Source of the DNA: Butyriboletus loyo
Taxonomy: Eukaryota; Basidiomycota; Agaricomycetes; Boletales; Boletaceae
Length of the DNA stretch: 64,000 bases
Assembly: GCA_038093515.1 (NCBI GenBank)
Contig: JBBPSI010000055.1
Coordinates: 62,001 to 126,000 of the forward strand
Direction: 5' to 3'
The stretch's first letter is position 1; each line of letters begins with the position of its first letter. Shown one piece after another: positions 11,845 to 21,680 of this stretch. The position numbers and the translations under genes were made by a program. The notes under the pieces were generated by a model that worked only from the letters and a program-made list of their open reading frames with translations, had not been told where the DNA came from and searched no databases.

Positions 11845-14800
11845 TTTTGAGTGTCTACCGGCATGCATGTAGGTCAGGAGTGCGCGGAGATATAGAAACC
11901 GCCCTGTCGACGAGAATGAAATTGAGGACGTGCGACACCCAGTCATAGTCGCCTGCGAGTTATCACGTCTTTATTGGGTACCGACACTTTGCATTCCTTT
12001 CGTTTTCATTTCCCCCGCCGCCCTTTAGTTTTGCATGTTCATCGTTTCCGCATCCTCGTGTTTACCTCTGCGTTTGTCTACTCGACCACCCTCGCTCGCT
12101 CTCTCTCCTACATGCCGTGTTGTTTTGGACAAGTGCCATGCTAATTGATTATTGTATCACGCATTTTCATATGGTCCAATACCATCACACACTCACCCCT
12201 TTCTCATGTTTTGTTGTGATCTGGGTCAAAGAACAAGCCTTGGACGAGGGCCACAGGCGTCTGCGAATCAAGGCACGACGTGCGTGCCGTGTTACGAACG
12301 CTGTGCCAACACGGGTCACCAACTTGGGCTGGGGGGGAGAGTTTCAAGTTGATGGATGAGTCGAAGACACTGAAGTCGGAAGCGTGCCAAGAACTGAGCC
12401 CGGAGGTGGGTATGTAGCGGGGTGGTAGAGATGCATGGACAATCAGCTCAGACAATGTTCAGAATGGCTACAAGGTAATGGTGCACTGGATATCCGGTCA
12501 CGACGGGACTGAGGGGAACGAGAAAGCGAAAGCGGACAAAGAAGCAAAGAAAGCAGTGGAAGGAAGAGCAAACAACAGCGTTCAGACTCCATTGAGTAAG
12601 GAGTCATGGGCTATCAACCTTGTAGTACAGACCCTTCGGGGTTGAGGTGGCTAGTATTTGAGGTATGAGAGACAGCCTCTAGCACGACCTCTCTTAATTG
12701 CTGGGACTGCAGGAAGTCTGTTTGTGAACCGGGGGGTTCTGAACAGGCAACATCATCAAATTGCTTTGAACATTTCTTCTCTGAGCTACCGCGGGATGCG
12801 CGAAAGCGGATCTGCAGCAGGTGGGGTAATAGCTCACCGGATTGGTAAAAACACGAAGAGATGGTGACCTACCCTATTGCGAGAGCATGTTAAGCCTTCT
12901 TGGAAGTCGGATGGTTACAGGGATGGGCGTAAGCCTGAGGAGACAACAAGCAACCAAGCCCGTCGATGAGACTCTCAGAGTGTCATGGGTGCAGTTCAGA
13001 GGCCATATGGTGATGGAGGAGCGCACATGGAAACGGGCAGTCAAGAGTCTCATAGTCCATGATCTCCAGCCACTGCAATGCAAGCTGGGTGACCACTTGA
13101 TGAGGGCGCACGTGGTAATATGTGTGTTAAAATGGTCAGTTGCGGTCCTATAAGAGATGGTCCTTCTTCCCCGTGAGGGGTGGCGTATAAATCAGGCTCA
13201 AGCCAGTGAGCGGGTACATCATATGGCCTGTAAATCCTGATATCTACGTTTGGCCGAAAGTGGAGACGCACCACGAGTAGAATCCCAGAGGACACACTGG
13301 GTACAGGCAACAGCCCTGGCCAATGCATGGAAACACGTGAGCTGATCAAGCTGGAGTTCTGATCTCATGCCATGTACTGATTCTGCAATCTTTAGCTCCT
13401 GTCGCTCGAGTAGCGGTTAGACAATCTGACCCCCACTCCGCCACAGAGGTTTTCTGGCTGAAGTATCCATATTCATGGAACTGTAAATCCCCGGCTACGA
13501 ACCCCGATGTCCTATCGAGACAGCGCGAAACCGCCGAAGCACCCCAGGAGTAGCCTCTGGTGTAAGTCCGCCTGGCGAGCGCGCGTAGGTAGCTGGGAGC
13601 TAGGAAGAAGTCGGTGAAATGCATTGGTGAAGAGCCCGTATACCTAGACCTGCATTTTCCTAAATTACCCCCAAGTGAAGGAACCAACAGCGCAAGCTGG
13701 CTTGGGAGTTGCGCCCCTTGGTTGGTAGCACTTCACTTCCTGCATTAGCACTGGTACTCCGAGTCCAAAACATCACTAGGGTTTTACTCCCTGGGTATGA
13801 ACATGAGGGCGCTGTGAGAATAACAGCGGGGAAGCACAGAAGTAGATGGGACAAAGAGTAGTAAGAGGCTCAGTATAAGTAAGAATAGAGCGAGATTGAG
13901 TATGAAAATAGAAAAGCCCAACCTTGGCAAGTATGCAGGGGCCTATGTGGTGAGAGTGGCGGCTTGCATGGGGTGGATCAGCCAAGTGAAACCTCTCCCT
14001 CTCTCTTTATTGACACTGATGAAGTTAGACCAGTAGAAGCTAGCGAACCGAATTGCGTGAATGGGAGGTACTAGGACCAGCCTAAAGCCTCTGTGGAGCT
14101 ATGAGTTGAAGGTGTATGACGCAACCGCACTTGTGGACTCCAGGTGCTGAAATGCGTGCCCAACGATCGTTTGGCCGGCGTCTCGTGATTGGGACTAGTG
14201 GGTGCTTGCGACCCGACGGTACAGCCATTTCGATATGGTCAAACAAGTGTGGGGCCTCACCAGGGTTTTACTCCATGGGTAGAGCTGCTGATGGATCCTG
14301 ACGCTCGGCGAAGCATGCTGAGGGTAAGCAGGTTGGTGGAAGCTGGTGGAGGATAGTCAGTGAAGAACACAGTACAAGGAAAGCACAAAGTTAGCTGCGG
14401 GCTAGGCAACAACATGTGCTGACCGGAGTGAAGGAGGCTAGCAGAGCCAGGGTTGGTGGGGCGGGTACTTCTTGGAAGTGGCACGCATCCCCCATTCAGC
14501 CTTGGTAGCGAACTTGCACCGCTGAGGACGATCATGTGGGAGGTGGGCAGAACGAGTATGGAGTGTGCTGTTGGTTTTGGTTTCCATGGTGCCTATCACC
14601 CACAGGCTTTGGCGGGGCCTGATATATATACCTGAGCAGGAATGGTGACGGGGTTTGGGAAAGTGATGTATGACATCGATTCAGTAGTAGGTATTGTGTC
14701 AATGTTAAGCAACGGCCAGAGTGTCTGCTGACTACATGCAAATCCAAGGTCCTTCTGACGTATACAAAGAATTGTTCGTATCTGCGAACAGATTACTTCC

Positions 14801-14894
14801 GGAATACAGATGCTGTGGTAAAAGCAACTGCGGGTACTTCAATTCGGGTAACAATGCACGGTGGAAAACATGTACGCACCGGAACGTAGATCCA
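11845..14894. other. Gene-poor, decayed repeat region
   Basis: About 3 kb without a credible gene on either strand. One recognisable piece is the LINE RNase H relic at 12445-12645. A short phrase (AGGGTTTTACTCC followed by TGGGTA) occurs twice, near 13,778 and 14,262, which suggests old repeated DNA. Open frames here are short and show no family features. The region ends at the 3' side of the TPR-CHAT gene. Confidence 0.55.
12445..12645 (+). mobile_element. LINE (non-LTR retrotransposon) RNase H relic
   Basis: The frame reads VMVHWISGHDGTEGNEKA followed by KADKEAKKAVEG. This matches the C-terminal RNase H signature 'W.PGH.GIEGNE.AD..AK' used in fungal LINE ORF2 proteins. A two-residue duplication (KAKAD) disrupts the motif, and a TGA stops the frame at 12643-12645. 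It is clearly non-functional, with no reverse transcriptase nearby. Confidence 0.7.
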
Positions 14895-17800
14895 CTAGGC
14901 ACCAATATGGACGTAGAGGATCTGTTGATCCATGGGGATGTCGCTCGAACGAATACTCCTCAATGTCATGTGCAACGCCAGAGCTGCTCGAGTGTGATCG
15001 AGGTGACCAGACTCGTCCACTAAATTATCATAAAACCTGGATGTGATCTCGTTTGTGTGTGCGTCGTCAACAGCCCACATCGTCCCAATGACCGAACTGA
15101 ACCCGGCGAACTGCATGGCCGCAGCAAGATGAATGACCTCGTCGGGGCTCTCCTTATCTCCAGCAGTTGTATGACAAGCCGACAAATATGCAAACCTGGC
15201 GTTCCGCAAGTCGTATTGCATGATGTGTTCAATCATCAATAGTCCATCACGGAACGCGAACCCGGACTTGAATGGATCCACCTCATCAGGGATCCCATGA
15301 CAGGCGAGGTGAACAAAGTCGTTGTTGTTCAATGCTTCACCAACCCTGATGATGCTTGCATCCTCGTCTTGAATGCGAGTAAGTGTTGCAACTGACCCAA
15401 TACGTTGCGATATGGTGGATAGCTCGGTGTTCACCGAAGCGAGTATTTCCTGTCCCTGAGCCTGCGCCTGCGCTACGACCAAGAAACGATGTTGTCCCAC
15501 CAATGGATCCGATGGACTTCTCTGTCGAGCGCGAATGAGGGCTGTCAATGTTGGTGTATAGGATGAAATATAGAGATCCGATAGCATCGGTTGGCCGTTC
15601 CTAAATGAGCCAGCAGCATGCAATGGGAGAAGCGAGAACTCGGCGGTCGGGCACCACCAGATGTGCGATCCAGGAGGACAACAATCCTGAAGGACTTTCA
15701 CTATTGGGGAAACAATCCTGTCCCAGAGCTTTCGTAGAAAAAACTGGATTCTCCTCGTCATGTCCTGGAACTTGGCAGACTCAATCAGACAATGAAGGTC
15801 CGACAATAGGACAGAGACGTCAGCTTTCGTGATGGGAAGAGCAACATGGATGGGATCTTGGTGGGATAGAAGTACCAGCGCATCGCAACTATATTGGCTG
15901 GCATTTACAATTACCACTGGTCCATTGGCAACAGCGACCTGGAGATCAGAGAAGAGTGGAGGCTGGAGAAAACGAGAGAGTCCAGGCAGGTTGCGAATAT
16001 TAGTGATGATATCCTGCAATTGGACGTTGAGACGCCACGCTCGACCGTGCTGAGAGTCAGTGTTGGGAGGGGCACCAAACACACCACGAAGGGAAGTGGT
16101 GACCTGAGTGAACTCGGTCGCCAATCTCTTGCCTGTGTCACCGGATGCCACAACATCAGCAAGAGGAGAGCGAAGGCGGGTTAACTGACTCCAGAAGACA
16201 CCACGGCCTTGTTCAAGGAGCTCGACTGCATTAGTGGGATTTCCATAACGAAGACAGGCTGAAAACGCATCGACTGGCAGAGATGTCATGAGCTGTTTGA
16301 GTAATGCAAGATTCTGAGGAAGAGACGGCAGAGTGGCGAGATGGTGAACACTGAGACGCAAAAATGTTTGGTAGGCTAAAATTGTGCTACTATGTGTGCA
16401 CTCTTCAGCTCTCTTGATCCATTGTTTGGCACATTCGAGATCAGCGGAAGAGACAGTCTGAGAGAGATCGGAAAGTTGGGAATACGAATTGAATGCTTCC
16501 TGGAGGTCATTGATGCCGAGCGTGACTGAGTATTTGGATCGAGCATGGAGGTAAAGCGCGATGTTAGCCAGCGAAATAGCTCGATCAGGATGCCCCTGTG
16601 GACGAAGTTCCAATGCATTGCGTTCGAGTGCAAGTGCCTCGTCGAGGTCAGACACCTGACCGAGCTGCTTGAAACGGGAATAGAGGCAGTCTGCGATGTT
16701 GCTCAGTGAAAGGGCTCGATCAAAATGTCCCTGTGGGCGAAGTTCCAATGCATTGCGTTGGAGCGCAAGTGCCTCGTCGAGGTCAGGCACCTGATCGAGT
16801 TGCTTGAACCGGGAATGGAGGTAGCTTGCGATGTTACCCAGTGAAACAGCTCGATCAGAATGCCCGTGTGGGCGAAGTTCCAATGCATTGCGTTCGAGCG
16901 CAAGTGCCTCATCAAGGTCAGACACCTGACCGAGCTGCTTGAAACGGGAATAGAGGTAGTTCGCGATGTTGCCCAGTGAAATAGTTCGAGTAGGATGCCC
17001 CTGTGGGAAAAGTTCCAATGCATTGCGTTGGAGCGCAAGTGCTTCGTCAAGGTCAGACACCTGACCGAGCTGCTTGAAACGGGAATAGAGGCAGTTCGCG
17101 ATGCTCCCCAGTGAAACAGCTCGATCAGGATGCCCCTGTGGGCAAAGTTCCAATGCATTGCGTTGGAGCGCAAGTGCCTCGTCGAGGTCAGACAGCTGAC
17201 CGAGCTGGTTGAAACGGGAATGGAGGTAGCTCGCGATGTTGCCCAGTGAAACGGCTCGATGAGGATGCCCGTGTGGGCGAAGTTCCAATGCATTGCGTTG
17301 GAACGCAAGTGCCTCGTCGAGGTCGGACACCTGACCAAGCTGGTTGAAACGGGAATAGAGGTAGTTCGCGATGCTGCCCAGTGAAACAGCTCGATTAGGA
17401 TGCCCCTGTGGGAAAAGGTCCAATGCATTGCGTTGGAACGCAAGTGCCTCGTCGAGGTCGGACACCTGACCGAGCTGCTTGAAACGGGAATAGAGGCAGT
17501 TCGCGATGCTCCCCAGTGAAACAGCTCGATTAGGGTGCCCCTGTGTGTAAAGTTCCAATGCATTGCGTTGGAGCGCAAGTGCTTCGTCGAGGTCAGACAG
17601 CTGACCGAGCTGGTTGAAACGGGAATAGAGGTAGCTCGCGATGTTGCCCAGTGAAACAGCTCGATGAGGATGCCCCTGTGGGCGAAGTTCCAATGCATTG
17701 CGTTCGAGCGCAAGTGCCTCGTCAAGGTCAGACAACTGACCAAGCTGGTTGAAACGGGAATAGAGGCAGTTCGCGATGCTGCCCAGTGAAAAGGCTCGAT

Positions 17801-18422
17801 CAGGATGCTCCTGTGGGCAAAGTTCCAATGCATTGCGTTGGAGCACAAGTGCCTCGTCAAGGTCAGACAGCTGGCCGAGCTGGTTGAAACGGAAATAGAG
17901 GGAGCTTGCAATGTTGCTCAGTGAAACGGCTCGATCAGGATGCCCGTGTGGGCGAAGTTCCAATGCATTGCGTTCGAGCGCAAGTGCCTCGTTGAGGTCA
18001 GACATCTGACCGAGCTGCTTGAAACGGGCATGGAGGCAGTTCGCGATGTTGCCCAGTGAAAGGGCTCGATGAGGATGCCCCTGCGGGCGAAGTTCTAATG
18101 CTCTCCGTCCAAGCGCAAGTGCCCCCTCGAGGTCAGCCATCTCTCCTCCCTGGTCGAACCGGTCGCTGAGTGAACGAGAAAGTCTTTCCAGTGATTTGGC
18201 TCGACTAGAATGCCCTTGTAATTTATTGCGGCAGAAAGTGCCAATTTTCTTGTAGAGTTCAGACATTGAGGCAGAGCCAAAGACGTGGATTGACCGTATC
18301 CTGCTCAAATGTTGGGTCAGGTAGCTAGTCCTTTGATTTACAGACACACCTTTCGCGAGGTCTTTGTCGTTGCGGACGGTGATCGTTGGCAAGGGTGAGA
18401 GAGAGCACGCCAGGCGCCGCAT
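14895..18422 (-). CDS. TPR-CHAT protein (caspase-like CHAT protease with TPR array)
   Basis: One open frame without needed introns. From ATG 18422 it encodes 1,175 residues; ATG 18266 (MSELYKKIG) is an alternative giving 1,123. The first third is an array of 45-residue TPR-type units carrying RPQGHP and FNQLGQLSDLDEALAL. The middle is helical (ECAKQWIKRAEE, LLEQGRGVFWSQL). The last 300 residues are a CHAT domain, with the catalytic His in VHLACHG and Cys in YLSACHTTAGD; both dyad residues are intact. The end, ILYVHIGA, matches the usual family terminus. CHAT proteases belong with caspases and separase; in bacteria TPR-CHAT is the Csx29 partner of type III-E CRISPR effectors. In mushrooms the family is large and proposed to act in self/non-self cell death; the target is unknown. 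Sequence upstream of 18422 overlaps a LINE relic, so the 5' end may be damaged. Confidence 0.88.
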   Translation of the reverse strand: MRRLACSLSPLPTITVRNDKDLAKGVSVNQRTSYLTQHLSRIRSIHVFGSASMSELYKKIGTFCRNKLQGHSSRAKSLERLSRSLSDRFDQGGEMADLEGALALGRRALELRPQGHPHRALSLGNIANCLHARFKQLGQMSDLNEALALERNALELRPHGHPDRAVSLSNIASSLYFRFNQLGQLSDLDEALVLQRNALELCPQEHPDRAFSLGSIANCLYSRFNQLGQLSDLDEALALERNALELRPQGHPHRAVSLGNIASYLYSRFNQLGQLSDLDEALALQRNALELYTQGHPNRAVSLGSIANCLYSRFKQLGQVSDLDEALAFQRNALDLFPQGHPNRAVSLGSIANYLYSRFNQLGQVSDLDEALAFQRNALELRPHGHPHRAVSLGNIASYLHSRFNQLGQLSDLDEALALQRNALELCPQGHPDRAVSLGSIANCLYSRFKQLGQVSDLDEALALQRNALELFPQGHPTRTISLGNIANYLYSRFKQLGQVSDLDEALALERNALELRPHGHSDRAVSLGNIASYLHSRFKQLDQVPDLDEALALQRNALELRPQGHFDRALSLSNIADCLYSRFKQLGQVSDLDEALALERNALELRPQGHPDRAISLANIALYLHARSKYSVTLGINDLQEAFNSYSQLSDLSQTVSSADLECAKQWIKRAEECTHSSTILAYQTFLRLSVHHLATLPSLPQNLALLKQLMTSLPVDAFSACLRYGNPTNAVELLEQGRGVFWSQLTRLRSPLADVVASGDTGKRLATEFTQVTTSLRGVFGAPPNTDSQHGRAWRLNVQLQDIITNIRNLPGLSRFLQPPLFSDLQVAVANGPVVIVNASQYSCDALVLLSHQDPIHVALPITKADVSVLLSDLHCLIESAKFQDMTRRIQFFLRKLWDRIVSPIVKVLQDCCPPGSHIWWCPTAEFSLLPLHAAGSFRNGQPMLSDLYISSYTPTLTALIRARQRSPSDPLVGQHRFLVVAQAQAQGQEILASVNTELSTISQRIGSVATLTRIQDEDASIIRVGEALNNNDFVHLACHGIPDEVDPFKSGFAFRDGLLMIEHIMQYDLRNARFAYLSACHTTAGDKESPDEVIHLAAAMQFAGFSSVIGTMWAVDDAHTNEITSRFYDNLVDESGHLDHTRAALALHMTLRSIRSSDIPMDQQILYVHIGA
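16488..18107 (-). repeat. Twelve tandem 135-bp coding repeats (45-residue TPR units)
   Basis: The phrase TCCAATGCATTGCG (or a close variant) recurs exactly every 135 bp, at about 16608, 16743, 16878 and so on up to 17958, with a diverged copy at about 18093. That makes twelve units, plus a more decayed half-unit upstream. Units differ mainly at positions 7-9 (R/C/Y/F before PQGHP) and in QL versus QV before SDLDE. Confidence 0.9.
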
Positions 18423-18507
18423 GTGAACACCGGTACAAGTTTGTCGCTGAGCTAACTGACGCCCATAATTTCCGTGATACCCATGTCGTTGCAAGAATAA
18501 GCCCTAT

Positions 18508-18680
18508 GCGCACGAACGCCGCATCCTATCCGTCGCTTTAGCCTAGGCCGTGCCGTCTTCTCCGACTCCATTACCTCCTCACCCAAGCGAAGGCATGCGA
18601 ACCCTCATCCGTTTCATCAACAGCACAGGACGCCTCAAGGATACGTTCAGTAATGTACCCCCAAATCCAATCAGCGACCG
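18508..18680 (+). mobile_element. LINE ORF2 3'-end relic, copy 1
   Basis: Across two frames it reads ERRILSVAL, LLTQAK, then TLIRFINSTGRLKDTF. This is the typical C-terminus of fungal LINE ORF2 proteins. The same phrase occurs in the second relic (61438-61745). At least one frameshift and a TAG lie inside. It sits between the 5' end of the CHAT gene and the 3' end of the tyrosinase pseudogene. Confidence 0.7.
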
Positions 18681-18749
18681 GACAGATAACGCTATGCACC
18701 CCCAGATCTCGAACGAAACTACGAAACTCATGCACATACTGCCTTGCCA

Positions 18750-21680
18750 TCAACCCCAACACTTCGTACCACATCTGTGCGCACTCACACACGCGCTCTT
18801 ATTCGTCTTGTCGAAGGATAGGTATTGTGACATTACATTCAGTGCGCCGCAGGAGCCTGAGAAGCCTCTGCGGCCTTCCAACCGCCCTACAAGGAAGGGA
18901 AAACCGCTCGTCAGTGAAGAAAGCGAGGGAGGGAAGGAACCAGGACGTACGGGGAAAATATCGGCGTGGCGCTGCCAGTCGAAAAAGTACACAGGCTGGT
19001 TCTTGTCCGTGACGTCTTCCGCCACCGCCGCCGACAACAACGAGACCTCGGCCGGGTGGATCGTCCTCGGGGCTGCCTGTCCGGCCGGGACAGGGGGCAC
19101 CACTGCACCGCCTTGTGCGGTCGCGAGGACTTTGCCACCCAGGTCTTCGAGTTTACCCGAAAGCGCTTGGGCGATAAGATTCATGGTGGTCTCCATCGTG
19201 TTCTGGGAGGCGGGAATGCTACTGTGAACGATGATATTGTTGATGACGCGAGAAGGAATCGTGATCACGCCGCGCACGATAGAGTCAGCTGCACGGCGGG
19301 CAGCGCACGCCTTGCAGGCGGAATTGGTCTCGCGTGCAAAAACGGTGACGCTGCCGACCAGTTTTTCCTTGTAGTAGAGGTTGAAGTGGTAGGACACGTC
19401 GATGGCGTGTTCGTGGAGCCGAATGAGGATCTTGAAGATGCGGAAGTTTTGAATCGGCTGGAAGTTGGGAGGAAGGTTAACATCGCTAGGGACGGGCACA
19501 GGGATGTGTGCCCAGGAGGGCGCATGGATAGTCAACGCGACCTTCTAGGGGTCGACGCCGTAGTACTTGGCGACTCTCGCGCGTGCCTCTTGGCGCTCTG
19601 AGGCTAGCCGGGGCCTTATCGACCTTGACACCTTGGAATTCGAATTCTTTGTAGGAATAATCTAGGAGAGCGTCAGCTGGGTATGACGGTACCTGAGGAG
19701 GAAGCTACATTTAGGGAACGCATCTGAAGTGAGGAAACGAGTCTGTTTGCTTGTCCAGTAAGTCCCATCTGGGTGCCTGAATGGAACAAGGTAGCCCCAT
19801 TCTCCGTCATCCTGAATCATCTGTGAATACGCCGCGGAGTACGTTCCTTTTACCTAGGGGTCATGTCGCAATGTCAATCGGTAGAGTCGAAGAAGGATGA
19901 TAATCTCACCAGGGTCCATTGTTGTTCCGTTCCGTCGATGTTGTAGCCATCGCCCATCCAGTAGTCTGGGTAGCACCAATCCCATAGCGCAACTGTATTG
20001 TATAATCGAGTTAGCCCACATAAGTTCAGTAAGGTGACCACGACATACGAATCCTACCAACACTACAATGGTGGACTGTATAGAGATTAGTGTTAAAATG
20101 GAACGATCCATAACATCTGCTTACGGTGGGAGATGGGGTCGAATCCCGCCTGTGATTCCCGCCTTGAATAATCGAGCAAGAAGTATGGTAAGTGGACTTA
20201 CATAGTCCGGGAAGCCCTTGACAAGTAGAAGCACGAATTAGCGATCAGCTGGTTCGAAACGCAGAGTACCAACCATATCACCATTTCCACCCTGCATCCA
20301 ACACAAGTCAGTTTTCGCCCAATCACAATAAAATCGAACATACGAGGTTTCCATGCATGGCATTGTGCACGCCCTCCAGGGAGTCGGCGGTGTTGTTGTG
20401 GTCGCTATCTTGCCGAGATTCATTCAACGTGTTCGAAAACGCATCGTAGCTATGTCCATCGGTCAACATGGTGGCAATCAACTGAAGGGGGGAAATCACA
20501 TGGTGCCAGAGTTTTCACCGTCTGGGTACGAGAACAACATCCCAATACTCGTCCTAATGCTGTCCGCATTTTCTTTGAGCCTCCTAATGATATTATGAAT
20601 GAGAGAAATACAGCAAGTTCACAATGGATTTAACTAACGATTGCAGCTTCTGAATGTTGCTTCCAGCTAGATTTGGGGAGGAATCAGCATACCGACATGT
20701 CTCCTCCCATTTAGTGAAATAGGCGGTTTGTCCGTTCTGAATATTGTGAGCACTGGCCATCAAATGGAATTACTACGCCTGTCGCTAATCGAGTTTACCC
20801 TTGTCTGGTCACCGAAGTCATGAGGAATGTAAGGGAACGTGAACCCCGCGAGAGGATTCGGCACGGTCACATGATTCTGTCCTGTGCCTAAGATGGACAG
20901 TTCCTCGGTGTAGAACAAAGAAGGGAGCCCTTCTATGTCTACTTTCGGGTCAGCCCAATCCCAATATCCGTTCGAAATCAGGAAGCCGGAAAGGAAACAT
21001 AGAGTAACAAGACACACGGGAACCGAAGCTTCTTAGCCTCGCTGACCAAACGTCCTACTTCTCCGGGATGGGAATTCTCAATTTGCTGTGCAATGTTCTC
21101 TGCGTATTCTCCAATCACTTGCTATAAAATATATATTAGGTGGGTAGGGGAGAAAAAAAACGCTCTATTGCACTTACCTCAACAAGCATGACATACGGAT
21201 GGTGCCAAGAAGGAAAAGTGATCGCTGCATGGCTAGACAGACGTAATTCAGGGGAAGGGTTCTAAGAGCATTCAGTACAACATACTGGCAATAGCCTGCA
21301 AATCAAAATATTAGGTGGGATTCGGAAGGGAAGCGCGTCAGCTCACCTCCAAACCTAGACGGGAAAGGATTCATATCTTTCTTGTCGAGATAGCTGAAAT
21401 CGATCTGAGCCTCCACGGGGGTTCGGTTATCGCCAGCCCACTCGCGGTAGGGTTTGCCATGAATGCCGCCCATTTCCATGAGCGAGGTAACGGCACGCAA
21501 TGGTGGCTGGACTACGCCGGGGAATGGGATCGGGGCGTTTTTAATGTACGCCCAACCGAGGACGAAGAGTGTCCACTGGTAGGGGTGCTCGGCCTACAAC
21601 TCTTGGACGGGGAGGCGATCAAAGACTCCTTGGGAGCCGCGACCAGTGACGGGGAAGTAGTTTCGGATCTGTGTAGCCAT
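18750..21680 (-). pseudogene. Tyrosinase (polyphenol oxidase) gene with two in-frame TAG codons
   Basis: Exons give a recognisable fungal type-3 copper tyrosinase. CuA residues are visible in GGIHGKPYREW, in GYCHHAAI (Cys-X-His thioether pattern), and in FPSWHHPYV. PYWDWADP and the CuB pair in GVHNAMHGN follow, with the third CuB histidine in HLHHCSVGRILALW. The family consensus there is HHCNVDR, so Asn and Asp are replaced. The C-terminal lid domain (SYHFNLYYKEKLVGSVTVF) follows. The frame is broken: TAG at codon 29 (21596-21594) and TAG at 19547-19545 (after YYGVDP, before KVALT). A frame change is also apparent near 19590-19600, between the VDKAPA and ERQEARARV stretches. Active tyrosinases oxidise phenols to quinones for melanin. 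TAG is a normal stop in this genome (Tom70 and CHAT end with it), so this copy looks dead or recently dying. The 3' end abuts a LINE relic. Confidence 0.8.

Noticed and set aside
16703..17911. A 402-residue minus-strand open frame with Ser/His-rich repeats
   Set aside because: It is the shifted frame of the 135-bp repeats of the CHAT gene; a multiple-of-three repeat keeps all frames open.
16488..18107. Regularly spaced repeats resembling a CRISPR array at first glance
   Set aside because: The unit is 135 bp without spacers, lies in a coding frame and encodes TPR-type helices in a eukaryote.
19545..21596. TAG as a sense codon or programmed readthrough in the tyrosinase gene
   Set aside because: Tom70 and the CHAT gene end with TAG, so TAG is a normal stop; a frame change and an altered CuB motif also favour decay.
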